Counted from the first letter of the stretch, positions 21,844 to 35,610 are shown. The stretch is 64,000 nucleotides of DNA from Siphonodentalium dalli (GCA_032622095.1 CP136063.1:217763982-217827981), one strand, 5' to 3'. Notes: a model not told the origin generated them from the letters alone. A program made the numbers and translations.

Positions 21844-24099
21844 GAAATGTGGAACACTCCGCTGGAGTGATCAAATTGTATTAGATAATAAAGTAGTTAT
21901 TTTCATAAATAAACAAGAGGTTGCACCATGGGTGCTGGGATACCCCCATGGTGAAAATTGAAATATGGGCAGGTATGAAACCTAATTGTGAAAAAAATGT
22001 GATGAACGAACAAATTACTTGACAATTCTAACGAACGATAGACGGAAATCAAACATTTTCAGATAAACCAAGAGGGATAACTCTTGAACGAAAAATGTGA
22101 ACACTGTCAATGAACCCTCTTTTGAAAGCCCCCCCTGATTCCAAACCCGCATACCAAATTTCATTGAGATCCGATAACCCATGGTTGAGATATATGAGCG
22201 GACGGACGGATGGATGCCCCGACAGACGGACGGATGGATGTAATCCAGTATACCCCCCAACGTTTGGATGGGGGTATAATTATATATCCAATTGGTAGAA
22301 AGCAACACCTTTCTTATATATGAATTATATGGAGCAACTCTCATTGGTGAAATCATTGCTGTTCATTTAATAGTGATAAATACGTCCCAGATTAATGAGT
22401 AAATATTATAAATTATAAATGCAAATGGCCTGCATATCAGATTTGATCGAAGTTCGAATGGTCTTCAAGTTTATCGGTCAATTTTTGTGCCTGATTTATG
22501 TTTGGATACAAAGATGGGATATCATGTCTTCGGGGTATACACACACTGCTATGATATGTTCGGGATGGAAGAAAATATCAAAACAATTTCGTTCTTCCAT
22601 TCATTTTCATTGTGCAACTCATACCTGTTCCATATTTCCTCAACATAATTAATTTATATTTTTGGCTTAGGGCATAAATGTTGCACATTTGAAACTTGTC
22701 TTAAAATCGATACGAACTGCAAGATAAATTCTCTCTTGATATCACAACAAACGAATACCATAATGTACCTCATGAGGAATTTGTGTTTCCGTGCTTGGGG
22801 TTAGCCATTTGAATGGGAACTTGTTGTTCGCAAAATTCCTATTATTTGATTACTGATGTTCCTATATTACTTCATAATGCTGTTTGTGTAAGGATATTTA
22901 CAATGTGCCAGCATTTAATTCCTACCCATGTACATTTATATATTAAAAAGACAAAAAGAAGCTATGTTTTTTCTGGGAACATGTTGCCAAGCGGCGTCTT
23001 ATTTACATTCAATTTCTGGTTGCCACCCATTCTGTGAGTTCCATTCTTGCCTCTTGTTGAAAGCTGTTCACTATTTATTGAAGAACATCATTTCTTTCTT
23101 GACAACCATGGCTTGACACTTCTTGATATCATTACACTTTACTCTTTCCCCACTCAACTGCCTTCCCTGCATGAACTAGAGGCTGCGACCATCCAGCTAT
23201 AGTGCAACTATTACCATTATTTGTCAACAAACATCAATAAATGTGTAGTAAGTTAAAATATTTTAGTCTGAATATGATTTTCAGAATATTTTTCAATGCT
23301 TTCACGTTTTCTAATGTATACCGTCAAATTTTGATTAAACTTTGGTATCTAATAGGACTTTGATCGGTAATGACCAGGTTTTAACGCGCGATATTTCATT
23401 ATTTTAGAACAATCGATAATGAACATAAGAACAAAGTGTTGGTGGTGATATTTTTACAGACTTTTATATTTTTTTGCACATTTACCCACTGTGAGTGCCT
23501 TGCATCCCTATAAGTGGTGGGAATAACTGGAGATCCTACATATCCCATGCTAAAACTTACTCTAGATTCATTTTACAACAAGTAAAATAGAGCAAAATAA
23601 CACGACTTAAACAAATTAGTTTTCTGTCTGCAAATGATAAAGTTTTGATATAATTATTGAACAGCTTTCAATTAAATAAGAGGATCTTCAGATTAAATTT
23701 ATTTTCTTAAGTGGGAAAAAAATAAAACAAAATGATAATAATTTGATGGTGTTGTGAAATCTTAAAGGTGGGCTAGCATCAATAAATTCACCTTTTGGAG
23801 ACCTCAGTCAGATTTTGCCTCATTTTCTTTGGAAAGTATCTTTATTATCAAATTAACAATTTTTTTGAGTTTTTTTAGAAATGTTTTAAAAAAGTTTCGT
23901 TTTTTTAGTTAAATTTCTCTATATCCCCAAATTGGCACATGACACAATGCATAATTAAGATACCCAATGGGTGCACATCACCATCTGGAAACTTAAATCT
24001 GAGTCTAGGTCTCTCATTGCAGAATAAGGTCCCCAGAAGATGAATTTGGTGATGCTAGCCCGCTTAGCACAAGCCTGAGTTTAGTGTGTCTGTCATTTA
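21844..24099. other. Gene-free stretch
   Basis: Contains GACGGACGGATGGATG simple repeats at 22195-22245 followed by TATACCCCCCAACG, a type of intergenic motif common in marine invertebrate genomes. The ORFs here (60-113 codons) have no recognisable domain and no start or splice support. Confidence 0.5.
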
Positions 24100-24545
24100 C
24101 AGAATGAGGTCCCCAGCGGCTGAATTTAGTGACACTATCCAGCAATGACCAAATTCACCCTCTTGGGACCTCATTCTGCATGGCCTCATCTGCTAAGGGA
24201 GACATAGACTCAGATTGAAGTTCCCAAATGGTGAATATTGTGATGTACACCCATTGGGAACCTCGATTATGCATGTGGCATCTGCCAATTTGGTGATACA
24301 GAGAAAATAAACTATAAAAGAAATAGAATCTATGTGAAGAAGTTTCTATAGAAATTTTATTGTAAAGAAACTTTACAGAGATTAAGATGAGGCATAAGAA
24401 GAATGAGGTCCCCTTTACAGAGAAGATGAGGCATAAGAAGAATGAGGTCCCCAGAGGGTGAATTTAGTGATGCTAGCCAGCTGTGCGGGGTAGCGTCACT
24501 AAAATCACCTTCTGGGGACCTCATTCTACAAATGTATGGCACCAT
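24100..24545. repeat. Cluster of GAGGTCCCCAGA hairpins
   Basis: Copies of the AGAATGAGGTCCCCAGAGGG / GACCTCATTCTGCA dyad at about 24100-24180 and 24433-24545, with a direct 40-bp repeat (GATGAGGCATAAGAAGAATG) between. Confidence 0.65.
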
Positions 24546-24809
24546 AATTTCAGGCCTGCAAGCTTTTGTATTTGCGCTGGCGAAGGTTTGGTTACAAGAA
24601 AACACACTTTGAAACAGCAAATCATTGTGTTTATTTACTTTCAATTACTAATCATATGCCATTAGATATACAATTTTTTAAACTAATTTATATTAAGCTA
24701 ACATCTGTTAGATTAACCAAAATATGCGCTACAGCTTCTTTGCATAAAATTAAAAGCCGCAGCGAACATTTGACACTCAGTATGTGACAAAAGTCATCAA
24801 AACTTGTAG

Positions 24810-24965
24810 GTAACGGAAATTGGTTAGACTGGGCAGCCTGGAGTCAATGTACGGTTTCATGCGGCGGTGGAACGAGCACACGCACCCGACAGTGTGAGAA
24901 CCCTGAAGTCCGCTGTACTGGAGATGCTGAGGAGACCGTGGACTGCAACGAACATGAATCCCCTG
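24810..24965 (+). CDS. Thrombospondin type 1 (TSP1) domain exon
   Basis: A 156-nt phase 1-1 exon: acceptor TTGTAG before 24810, donor GTATTT at 24966. It encodes W.DWAAWSQCTVSCGGGTS, then TRTRQCENPEVRC and VDCNEHESP. This is the TSP1 pattern W..W..C...CGGG....R.C. The sixth cysteine, expected in a CP pair, is Ser (codon TCC), which would break one disulfide. TSP1 domains are extracellular adhesion or matrix modules, as in hemicentin and ADAMTS families. The parent gene cannot be named. It lies in the 6-kb block absent from segmental copy 1. Confidence 0.75.
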
Positions 24966-25943
24966 GTATTTCTTTGCCAGTTGTCCGTGGTTCACTTGAT
25001 GTTTGCTGTGGGGTCAACAACTCTAGATATTGTGCACATATATCTGTATTTAAACATGCATCTTGATTTCTATACAAATTGTACAGTGGAGGGAACACAT
25101 TTTCAGAAGTATGTGGTTAATTATGTAGTAGCTTTTCACTCAAAATTAATTGAGTAAACCAGAGTAAAATTGAAAAAAAATAAAGATTCATTTGGGTCTT
25201 AAATTGCTACAATCTCTGAATGATGGATGATAAACATAGGGAAGATGGAATTTGAGTTCAAACTTTGTGTCAATATCTTATTGTATTCCTGTTTATGTAC
25301 TTAATACACTGAAACTTTTTGAAAAAAATATGTCTTTGCATGGTAACTAAAATAGACCATACATTGAGAGCCATTGTGGTCCTTCACTGTACTATTAACT
25401 TTTCTGCTTGAAACTAAAATAATTCTTCATATAAAAATAACATAAGGTGATACTAGCATGCTAGAAATTTTAGCTGAAAGCTTCTACTTTTTCGGGAGCA
25501 TTTCAGTTATATTTTCTCTACTCACCATTAAAAATGATCTTACTGAGCATGTTGCATGATTGTTATTGGATGTTCTAGGTGTTGCTTGCTTAGTAGTATA
25601 CAAAACTGCATTCTGGGAGAGTTTGAACTAAAAGTGAACCTTACACAATTAAAATTCACATTTTGATTTTTAAATAGAAATTAATTGCAATTTCCCTTCT
25701 ATAATTAATTTAATTTTGTAAATTATTAAGAAAGAAAAAAAAATTATGACCTCCTTTTTCCATTCAGACTGTTACTTTCAGCCATAGACTTCCCAGAATT
25801 CCGTTTTATCTTCACGTAAATTGAATGTTTTCACCCACTAAGCATGGCAAGGATTTCAAATAACAATGACATCTTCATTAGCACCCTTCCTGAACAACTC
25901 GGGAACGGATGCCGTAATTTCTTCAGGAAAATAAAATTTGCAG

Positions 25944-26124
25944 TTTGTTATAACATTTTGTTTGAAAATGTTCAACAATAACGATGAGCAGAGTCTGTGT
26001 TCTCTAACATGCGGATCTGGCATCCAGAACAGAACTCGGGAATGTGCTGATCCCGTGAATGGAGGAGAAATTTGTGTTGGGCCATCCTACCAACAACAGT
26101 CATGCAATCTCGGAAGTTGTCCAG
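25944..26124 (+). CDS. Second TSP1 exon, N-terminal half atypical
   Basis: The frame reads DEQSLCSLTCGSGIQNRTRE, then CADPVNGGEICVGPSYQQQS and CNLGSCPG, ending in phase 1 at a GTGAGA donor (26125). The CS.TCG.G...RTR.C and final C...CP are typical TSP1. The usual W..WS before the first cysteine is missing and is replaced by a non-TSP sequence after a possible TTTGCAG acceptor (25937-25943). Either an exon boundary inside the domain or a damaged exon. It probably belongs to the same gene as 24810-24965. Confidence 0.65.
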
Positions 26125-26221
26125 GTGAGAATAAAGTTATATTATTATGTTTATATATTTAGCATTCAATTTCCATGTTCCACTTCTAGTAGCTCAAAAA
26201 GTGGATAAAATTAACAAGATA

Positions 26222-26471
26222 AATGCCCTGAATAATCGACTACTTAACCACAACAGAATGATGGGTAACTTTTCAGGATTTAGTCGGAAATATGGCTTGT
26301 TGCCATTCAGCGGAAAGCTCTCATTGAAATATGGCTTGTTGCCATTCATCGGAAAGCTCTCATTGAGAGCTTTCCGATTAATGGCAACAAGCCATATTTC
26401 CGAATATATCCTGAAAAGTTACCCATAATTCTGCTGTGGTTAAGGAGTCGATTATTTAGGGCATTACTGTA
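26222..26471. mobile_element. Foldback MITE, with internal duplication
   Basis: Same family as 8756-8973; the segment GAAATATGGCTTGTTGCCAT to CGGAAAGCTCTCA is doubled in its left half. Confidence 0.8.
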
Positions 26472-27670
26472 CACCAAATCCACATGACTGACAATAATAA
26501 GCTCTTCCCACCATTGAACTTTGCAAGTTACCTGTCTCCTACTCTCGTGTTGCTGATTGGTCTGCCATTTATATGCGACAAATAGAGAGTAATCAGTTGG
26601 TTTCGATGATTGCGTAAAATAATTCACCAGGGGAGCTGGCCTTGCTGGGTTATATTTTTATCAGTTGTAATGAGGCAAGACACTTAGCATACCTAAAGAA
26701 TAAAGGAATATGAGTTATGGGGAGACATTTTCAGAACTTTAAATTGTTTTTATGTATACCCATACCACAGTATGGAACACATAGTGTCAACATTTGGATT
26801 GATCACTCTTCGTTTGTTCATCTGTCTGTTCGTCTGTACGACCATAGACACTTTACACAATCATGGTGCGATAATGCAAACATTTTCTATCCGATCAGAA
26901 CCAAATTTTGTATGAGTTTTTCAGCCCAAAATACAGATCGAATATGAGTTTGATCCTATTTTTGTTATGGAGTTATAGACCTTTTTTTTTTTTTTTTAAA
27001 TAACTGTTTAAAAAAAAAAAGAAAGATTGAATTCCTTTCTCAGTTAACACACAAAAGAAAAAAATATATATATTAAAAAATAAATATAATAGAATATTTT
27101 TTGTTTAAATAATTAAAACAAATATTTTTGCCCTAGCAATGCTCTTGTTTTTGGTTATAAACAGGAACATTTTACATAAAGTTCCCAAATGAGGTCGATG
27201 CTTGTGCGACTATTTTATGATACAATCGATAAAGTATATCACTGATCCTAATTGGTAAGCAGACCTTTAAAAAAAAATGGCAGGTTTTTGATGAAATGTT
27301 TAAAAAAAAAACTGCTATTTGGATTTACAGGGCCAGTTGGGTCAGCAGAAACAAAGCTCTTTTTAGGCCTAACATATCATGTATATGCCTTGTTCAAGTT
27401 TGTTACAACTTTTTGTACTAGCACAAAATACAGGGCAGGTTCCAATTCTGGTTCTGCCCGCCAATTTTCACCATATTTATGGACCTTTTTGTTGGAATTT
27501 ACATTCAATTTTCGTTTCCGGATGATAACTTTAGTAAAGTCTGAACAGAATGGAACTAAATTTGTTATGTGAGGTTATTATCCCAAAATACAGGTCGACA
27601 TCAAGTTCAAATTTGGGTTCTGCCCGTTGCTTTTCACCATAGCTATGGCCCTTTGTATGTGTATTTTGCC
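26472..27670. other. Gene-free AT-rich DNA
   Basis: Long A/T runs around 26980-27120. No supported gene; the 106-codon frame at 27252-27572 has no recognisable features. Confidence 0.5.
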
Positions 27671-28806
27671 ACACCATATTATCCAGTTACAACAACAGAA
27701 TTTCAAAAAAAGCCGATTTAGTTATCCAAATTAATGTTTTACAAATAAATGCTCACAACAGTACCAAGCAATATCATATTTGCCGAAAAAGTCCTATAAT
27801 AGTGTTTTTTCTTGGCAGCTTGTACAATGAGCGAGTGTGGTTTGCAACTTCCATATATGGTGATGCCTATACTTTTAGTGGAATTCCCCAACACTTGTCA
27901 TTACAAATGTAAACAAAAATATTTCCAAGTGTAACTGGCATGACTAAAACATGATTACCGATTCGTAAATAAGTATATGTATATGTATCTGCATGTCAAC
28001 CTTATTTGTTGTTGCTGGCATTCCTTTTCATTGTCTTTATTCCAATATTACTTTGTGATAACATTGATTGTCATGCAAAGTCACAGCTAACTGTTACATT
28101 GCGTGACCTTTCGAACTCTCGCAATGGCTGCGCATGTCCATTTATTTCTGTAAGAAGATCATTTGAAGAAGATTTTTTGCAAATGACAGGCACACTATTT
28201 CAAGGCTTGAACACCAACAAGTTCCCTGGTGTTGTACTGATCGAATATGCCAGACGGTAGAGATTCATGGCATGATCTAAACAATATTCAAGAGTTGGAA
28301 ATATCATGCCTCACACAAAATTGGTTGGAAAATTTTATACCACTATATAAACACCTCAAAAAAAGAAAGTCCCCCCCTGATATATTCGGTAATATTTTAT
28401 GAGATATTGGATGGATTTTGACGAAACTTTACGCAAATGTTTAGTGGTATCTGGTACACAATATGTGTGAGGCACCGTCCTCTGAGTTATGTTATGGCCG
28501 GCTGAGCATGAATTGAATGGAAGAGGGGTGCTTTTCAAAAGTTGCAAAAGACTGACGTAGAGTGGACAGTCACTCCATTGTTCACACAAGTTGTTACTGG
28601 CTGTAAATGTGGTCTAAAAGTGATGCACTGTGAGGCCACGATAACATGCGTGTCATCTTCGGGACACAATGTTCCTGGTGCATGCCCAGGCCATTCAGTC
28701 TAACCACATTCCTTTGGGATGACACCTTGAAGTTTCATGCTGTGAGCAACACAGAGTTATTGAAATCGGTCTTTTCGAAGCTATTTTTCAGTAAACAATG
28801 TTTCCC
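27671..28806. repeat. Segmental duplication, copy 2 part B
   Basis: Direct copy of 11048-12199, beginning ACACCATATTATCCAGTTAC and ending GTTTCCC. In copy 1 this follows part A without a gap; here it lies 6033 bp after the end of part A. Confidence 0.9.
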
Positions 28807-29106
28807 ACCATGTAGGCCATTGAGGTACCAACAGATAATGGTGTTCCAAGCCTGTGCGAGAAGTGGGGACCAAGGCACAGCTGAATGTCTGTGATCACTC
28901 TATACCTGTGATTTTGAAACTTTTGAAAATGCCCTCTTCCATTCAATGTGTGCTCACTCAGCCATATCTCACATCACAGCACAGTAATTAGCACACTTAA
29001 TGTCTTTGGTACCACAAATCAATTGTGGAAAGTTTCATCAAAATCCATTCAATATCTCATAAAATGTTACCAAATATATTAGGGGGGACTTTCTTTTTTT
29101 GAGGTA
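28355..29106. mobile_element. Foldback element of about 750 bp
   Basis: The left end CCTCAAAAAAAGAAAGTCCC is matched in inverted form by the right end (GGGGGGACTTTCTTTTTTTGAGG), and the arms stay related for more than 200 bp (GGATGGATTTTGACGAAAC / TTTCATCAAAATCCATTC). No coding capacity. It spans the right boundary of the segmental duplicate. Confidence 0.7.
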
Positions 29107-29950
29107 TTTATATAGGTTGAAATTGTTCTCGTTGTTTGAGAACTAGTGTGGAATTTATTGTATTTAGACCAACAGTGGCATATTTTTCTGCATTTAGTTC
29201 AAAGATTTGTCTGAAATTGTTATAATTTGGAAATTTTCCAACCTTAGGTGTGGAGGTGTCCGGTTGAAAATTTCAAATAGTTGGAAGAGGGGGCGGGGGG
29301 GGGGGGGGTGTGCAACTGGATTTTCGTAAGCCTTTGATTTATATATGTATGTTTTAGTATGGCGGCTGATTACGGTATAAATTACCCCCCCCCCCAAAGC
29401 CAATTAATTTCAGAGTGATCGCCACGAATGTTTTTGTTTACCACATGTACCAACATTCCATGCATAATTCAACTGCAAAAGTACAAAAATGTATGTTCAA
29501 TTGAGCAAGGAGCAGCGCAAGAAGAAATTTTGAAGAAAAAACAGTTTTAAAGTTTAAACGCAGGCACCTAGAATAATTCTGGAGATTGTACATAAGTACA
29601 TAAAACAAACATATTCTCAGGACATGGACTAGCGTGTGTTCACCTGGATCTTTAGGAAGTTCAGGAATTCCCCAGGATGTCCCGCTACTAGTACCGTCCC
29701 CAGAGCAAAAAAATTACCTCACCGCCGTATTACTGGGGTGGGGTACATTTTTGTTCTGAGGGACATGATTGTGTGATGTACAATATTGCAATCGGCAAAC
29801 CTCGTCAGATCCCTATAGTCAGGGAGTCTGCTGGGTTCTATTTGCACAATCGCGTACGAAAGGTTTGATGCCCCAGATTTGTTACACCCCAGGAACGTTA
29901 AAAGAAATCGGATTTCTTAAGTTCCGCATTCCTGGCGTTTAGGGGCCAGA
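29107..29950. other. Gene-free stretch with poly-G/C runs
   Basis: A G-run interrupted by a single C at 29288-29308 and C-run at 29384-29395. No gene seen. Confidence 0.5.
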
Positions 29951-29954
29951 GACC

Positions 29955-30400
29955 CCACAAAAACCAAAAAATTACTTCTATTTGCACTTTTGAGTACAAA
30001 GCTGATTTTTGTTTTAATAGTGCTCCAGCAATTACTGATCAACAATACACAATTTCTGAAACGAAATTTCCTGGCGTTTTCATTTCAGAATGGGGGTTTT
30101 GAAAGTACCCCCAAAACCCCAAAAATGACTTCTATTTGCACTTTCGAGTACAAAGCTGATTTTCATATTAACAGTGCTCTAGTCATCACTGATCAATAAT
30201 ACACAATTTCTGAAACAATATTCCCTGGCGTTTTCATTTCAGAATGGGTTTTTTGAAAGTACTCCCAAAAACCCGAAAATTTACATTTATTTGCACAAAA
30301 ATCAGATTTTTTTCCCTCAAATAGTTATCCTGCTATAGTTGGTCATAAAAACCTCGTTTAAGAAAAGAAATTCCGTGCGTTTTCATTTATTTAAGAAGCA
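29955..30400. repeat. Tandem repeat, unit about 137 bp
   Basis: ACTTCTATTTGCACTTT, GAGTACAAAGCTGATTTT, ACACAATTTCTGAAAC and CCTGGCGTTTTCATTTCAGA recur in the same order in at least three diverged units. Confidence 0.7.
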
Positions 30401-32900
30401 CAGATCACCAGAAAAAAAATTGACCATACCCCAATAATACTTAATTATATAGGAGTAAGTATTATTGGGGTGGGTAATTTTTGTTCTGGTGATCTGTGTT
30501 AAGGAGATGGTGTGTTTGAATTAAGTACCCAACCAAACCCCGAAAAAATAGTTTTATTTGCACTGCCGTACGCACAGATGATCTTTTTTCTTAATAGTAT
30601 CTCCACTAGCATCATTGTTCACAGACCAAATGGTAAAAAAAAAAGAAATCACCCGGCGAATTCATTAAAAATAGTGTAGAAAATTATGAAATAATAAAAT
30701 GTTATGGACCCCGTATGTTCACACGCTGTCAAATTTACCTGGCAAGTTTATCGGAATTTCGTAGTAGAAGCCCTGTAGCTAAGATCTGTATGATTCTTGG
30801 TCAGAATCAATGGTGCAGTAAGACCTGGCATTTCATACATATTTTCATATAAGCGATAAAACAATGGAAAATATACAATATGTAATTGTTTTTGGCATTT
30901 TTTTCGGGCAGAATCAGGGGGGGGGGGGGGGGGGGGTCGGAAAAAAAATTCAGGGGCACGTATGGCATTTTTTCCCTTTCGATAATTTTTTGTACACCCA
31001 CCCCCCTTTTAACACTAAAACAGAGATTTGCGGGGGGGTAGAGCCCGAAGCCGCCATCGTACGCCGCCGCCGCCAGCCATATTGGCCACAAGCCGCCGCC
31101 AGCCATATTATTTCTAACGCCAGCCACATTTAAAAATCTCCGCCGCCGGAATTGTAAAATGGCTGAGCCGTGTGCATGGGCTTATATCAAGCACAACTGT
31201 ATACTGTGAATCGCAAAGAACTAAACCGCATTGCCTAATATTGGCATACTCGCATGGACACGGCATGGTTGTTATATTATCAGAACACCTGGCCCCTTAA
31301 TGTGGAATAGACTATCCCAATGCATGCTTTCATATAACTGATTCATTCGGTATTGAAAGGGTTAAAATATAAATTCGGTTTATATCGACAACACCTTGTC
31401 TCAGACATCACTGGCATTTGTCAATATATACACATAAGAATAGAAAACATTTTGAAATATTATATATCATTACTATCGGGTTCATCATTCAATGATGCAT
31501 GCATATATCGTAAGATGGCAGTGATGATAGCAGTCTGAAGTCGACAGAAGTCCCAATGTAACTACTAGTTATACCGATTAGATGGGAAACTACATACATG
31601 TATAGTATATCCATGCCAGTCCTTCGTAAATTTTCGCCATAATGGAAAAGCCTAACATCAAAAGATTACGTGTGATCTGGAATTCTACGGGTTCACCACA
31701 AACTCTAAAAAAACGGCATCTATAACCGGTAACAGGGGATTAGGAACATTTCGGAAACGAAAATACGCTGAATGATAACATCTCAGCCGGCTGAGCCGCC
31801 ATATTTCGTCAGCCACGAACGTCGTGACTGAGCCGGCTTAGCTAGCTAACCAGCCACGAAAATCGGTTGAGCCAGCCATGAAAACTATTTGTCGTGGCTT
31901 CGGGGTCTAGCGGGGGGAAATTCACTGTAAACAGCTGTATATGAATTTCTGTGCATACTATTTATCATGGATGTTAACATGGACATGTAAATAGGAATGA
32001 GTCATTTTGAGGTCATTCGGCCAAAAAAACATGGCTGCCAGCGGCCATCTTGGATTTCAAAATTTTCAACAAAATACAACACGATAACTGCCTGCAGTCA
32101 GTTTACAGTTAGAATTACATTATTTCTCTCATCCAAAGTAGTTTTGAAGCCCAACTCATTGCCAAAACACTAAAAAACAAGCAGGATTTTTTTTTTTTAG
32201 TTGCGGAAAAAATTGCTTGTTGGTGGCTTTGACCACCCACCCACACCGGCATACGTGCCGGAATTTTTTTTCTTCACCCCCCCCCCCCCCCCCCTGGCAG
32301 AATCGGGGAATCAACATTTTCAAAATCCGCTTTGGGGGGAATTTTATAGAGTTCTTTGAAGAAAAGTCATATTTACGTGTATGGCTTTATTGTTTGATAT
32401 TTCGTTCCTTGTGGAAGTATTAATGAATTATTATTGTTGTCATTACAAAATCCAAAATAGCGGACAAAATGGTGTCCGGAAGTGGTCAAATTGTGCAAAT
32501 TTCGCTACATTTTACCAGATAATTTCCATTTTTTTTAGAAAAAATATATACCTTGCTAAATCGATATCTGATAATAATGAGCCATATCACGAGGATTTGG
32601 CCCTTCAGTGTCCATCAAATTAAAATAGATTAAAAACACAATTTCGAAGAAAAATCAATTATTATTGTAATGCCCAGAAGGTAATTGAACTCACCAGTGT
32701 ACTCAATACTGAATACCAATAAGATGGCAGATATGAACCATTAATGCCCATTTTAGCAGAAACGAGGGCGTCAATATCGAAAATAGGGTGCAGTAAAATT
32801 GGGCAAGTTTGGCTAAAGTTCACCAGACAGTTTCCATGGCATCGATTTTTTTTATTTTTTTTTTATATTTTCATTGATTTAAATTGTAACTAAATCTTCT
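30401..32900. other. Gene-free stretch
   Basis: Includes a dyad around 30420-30495 (CCCCAATAATACTTA...TAAGTATTATTGGGG), G-run at 30917-30936, GCCGCC-type triplets around 31060-31150 and a C-run at 32276-32294. No supported gene. Confidence 0.5.
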
Positions 32901-33048
32901 CATATAGTCATATATGCCATTAGCTGAGTGTCAAACGCCACCAAACTTGTATCCAAACATATCCAATGAGTGTCCAAAACCACTTAACGAGTGTCCCAAG
33001 TCATCTAAGCAGCTTAAGTCCACGCATCGGGGATCTCAAACCACCATC

Positions 33049-33473
33049 TTAAGAGGGAGGTCAAGGTTTGGTAAACAATTTTGAATGGGGATTTCCATGC
33101 AAATCTGCGGAGCAAAAGTTACAGAGTTGCACATACTTCTAAGTGTGACTTGATGTGGTATTAAAAACAACAGGTATTTATCTGGCGGGTCCAATTGGAA
33201 CTTGTTCCATTATAATGTTGGTGTATTTATTTTTGAATTTTATATTGATTTTTCAAATGTAGGTCAAGTGATGTAATTCCAGAAAAATATTCTCAAAAAT
33301 ATATATTAATTGCAAAATTTTATGATTTACCAAGCGAACCCGCCAGATAAATACCTGTTATTTCCAATACCACATCAAGTCACACTCAGATGTATGTGCA
33401 ACTCTATAACTTTTGCCCAGCAGATTTGCATGGGAATCCCCATTCAAAATTGTTTACTTGACCTCCCCCTTAA
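33049..33473. mobile_element. TTAA foldback MITE, ends GAGGGAGGTCAAG
   Basis: TTAA at both ends; arms of about 190 bp pair (CCAGATAAATACCTGTTATT with its complement around 33170-33360). Interrupts the minisatellite. Confidence 0.8.
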
Positions 33474-33804
33474 TTAATATAGTATACCAAACCAACACAG
33501 TCCATAGAACGGGCATCCCCAATTGCCAACCAATGTCCCGAACCACCCAAAACGCATCCCAATCGACCCAACTAGTGTCGCAAACCATTCAAATGTATAT
33601 CATCCAGAGATATATCATGAATGTGGTGTCCCAAACCTCACAACGAGCATCTCAAACCAACAGTTGAGAACCCCACACCATCTCATGTGTGTCCAATAAA
33701 ACCAACTATTATACAAAATCATCCATCGAATATCTCAAACAACCCAGCGAGTGTCTCTTGGTTTGTAAACACATTGGATGGTTTGGAACACTCATCTGAC
33801 GGCC

Positions 33805-34018
33805 TTAACCCTTTAATGACTGTAGCTTCTTGAAATAGGGCGCATCGCATATATAAGAAAATGCATTGGCTTAACAATACCTATCTTGGTTATGGGAGCC
33901 ACGGAATTATCATAACATATGCAAGACTCCCTATACGAGACTCGCATATATGGGAGTATATGCATGGCACAGGAGCATTAATGCTGTATCAGCACATCAC
34001 CCATCATGAAAGGGTTAA
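33805..34018. mobile_element. TTAACCCTTT-family MITE
   Basis: TTAACCCTTTAATGAC to CATGAAAGGGTTAA with degraded hairpin copies inside. It lies about 50 bp after the strand switch of the minisatellite. Confidence 0.75.
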
Positions 34019-35610
34019 ATACTCGGTGGAGGGTTTTGTACACTTGTTTGGATGTATTGAGATGCAAGTTAGCAGATGGTTTGTGACACCATTGGATGGA
34101 TTTGGGAACTCAATGGCTGGTTTGTGATAGTAGTTTTATGGTTTGGGTCACTCGCCGGGTGGTTTGTGACACCCATTGCATGGTTTGAGACACCGGTTGG
34201 GTTGTTTTGGACACTCGACGTGGAAATGGGACACACGTGTGGGTGAATGGGACACTAATTTGTCGATTTGTTCAATGATTGGGCCATTGAATGGATTGAG
34301 ACGACTTTTGGTGGTTTGAGACACATGTTATATGACATAGGACTCTCCCAGGATTGGATGACGCGGGACTCTGGTTGTGAGGTATTGGGTGCATATTAGA
34401 CACTATTTTCCTTTCGAACACTCGCTGGATGGTTTGGGACACTCACTGTGTGGTTTGGAGCAATCATTGGATGGATTGACCCACTCGTATGATTTGGAGC
34501 ACCCGTTCGATGGTTAGGGGCGCTCATTTTGGTAGTTTGGAACAAACCCTATGTGGTTTGGGTCCAAACATATGTGGTTAGGAACACCAGTTGCATTGTT
34601 TGGGGCACTACCATGCACTGTGGTTTGGAACAATCGTTGCAGGTTGGGACACTGATCGGGTGAATTGAGACACTCCTTGTGTGGCTTGTGATATTCATTG
34701 TGTGGGTTAGGACACCAGATGCATGGTTTTGAGGACTATCCGTGCATGTCGGGAATCAGGTCCATATGGTATGGGGCACTACTTAATTGTTTGTGCCACC
34801 CATTGGAAAGTTTGAGACACCAATTGGGTGGTTTTGGACACTAGATGTGCATATGGGACATACGAATGGTGGAGTGAGACACTCATTTGTCGACTGGTTC
34901 ACTGATTGTGCCGTTTAATGGATTGAGACGAAAGTTGGTGGTTTGAGACACATGTTGTATGACATAGGACTCTCCTCAGATGGCATGGGACACTAGTTTT
35001 GGTGCATATGGGGCACTCTTTTCCTTTCGAACACTCGCTGGATTGTTTGGGACACTCATTTGGTGGTTTGGGGCAATCATTGGATGGATTGACCCACTCG
35101 TTGTATGATTTTGATCACTCGTTGGATGGTTATAGGGACACTCATTTTTTGTAGTTTGGGACAAAACCTGTGTAGTTTGGAACGTCAGTTGAATTGTTTG
35201 GGGCACTACAATGCGCTGTGGTTTGGAACAATCGTTGCAGGGTTACGACAATAATCGGGGTAATTTAGATGGCTTGTGGCACTCATTGTGTGGGCTTGGA
35301 CACCAGATACATGGCTCTGGGGACTATCTATGTGGATTGGGAACCAGTTGCATATGGTTTGGTGCACTACTTGGTGGTTTGGGAAACTCGTTGGTGGATT
35401 ATTTATCATGCTTTACTCGGGACAATATTTGAATTTGGGACACCATACGTATGGATTGGGATAGTCATAGATTGGTTTTGGATACTAGGTAGGTGACTCA
35501 GTATATTTTTGGTACACTCGTTAGGTGGTTTGGGACACTCATTTGATGTATTCTGAAACTAGTTGGTGGCTTTGGAAACTTGTATGATGGCATATATACC
35601 ACTACTTGTT

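Larger units (their letters stand above)
32905..35610. repeat. Degenerate minisatellite GTTTGGGACACTCGTTGGAT with a strand switch
   Basis: 32930-33045 and 33480-33755 read as the C-rich strand (CCAAACCACCC...AGTGTCC); from about 33756 to 35610 the same motif reads as the G-rich strand (TGGTTTGGGACACTCATTGG). Unit about 30 bp, highly diverged. MITEs are inserted at 33049-33473 and 33805-34018. ORFs inside (60-88 codons) follow the repeat. Confidence 0.75.
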
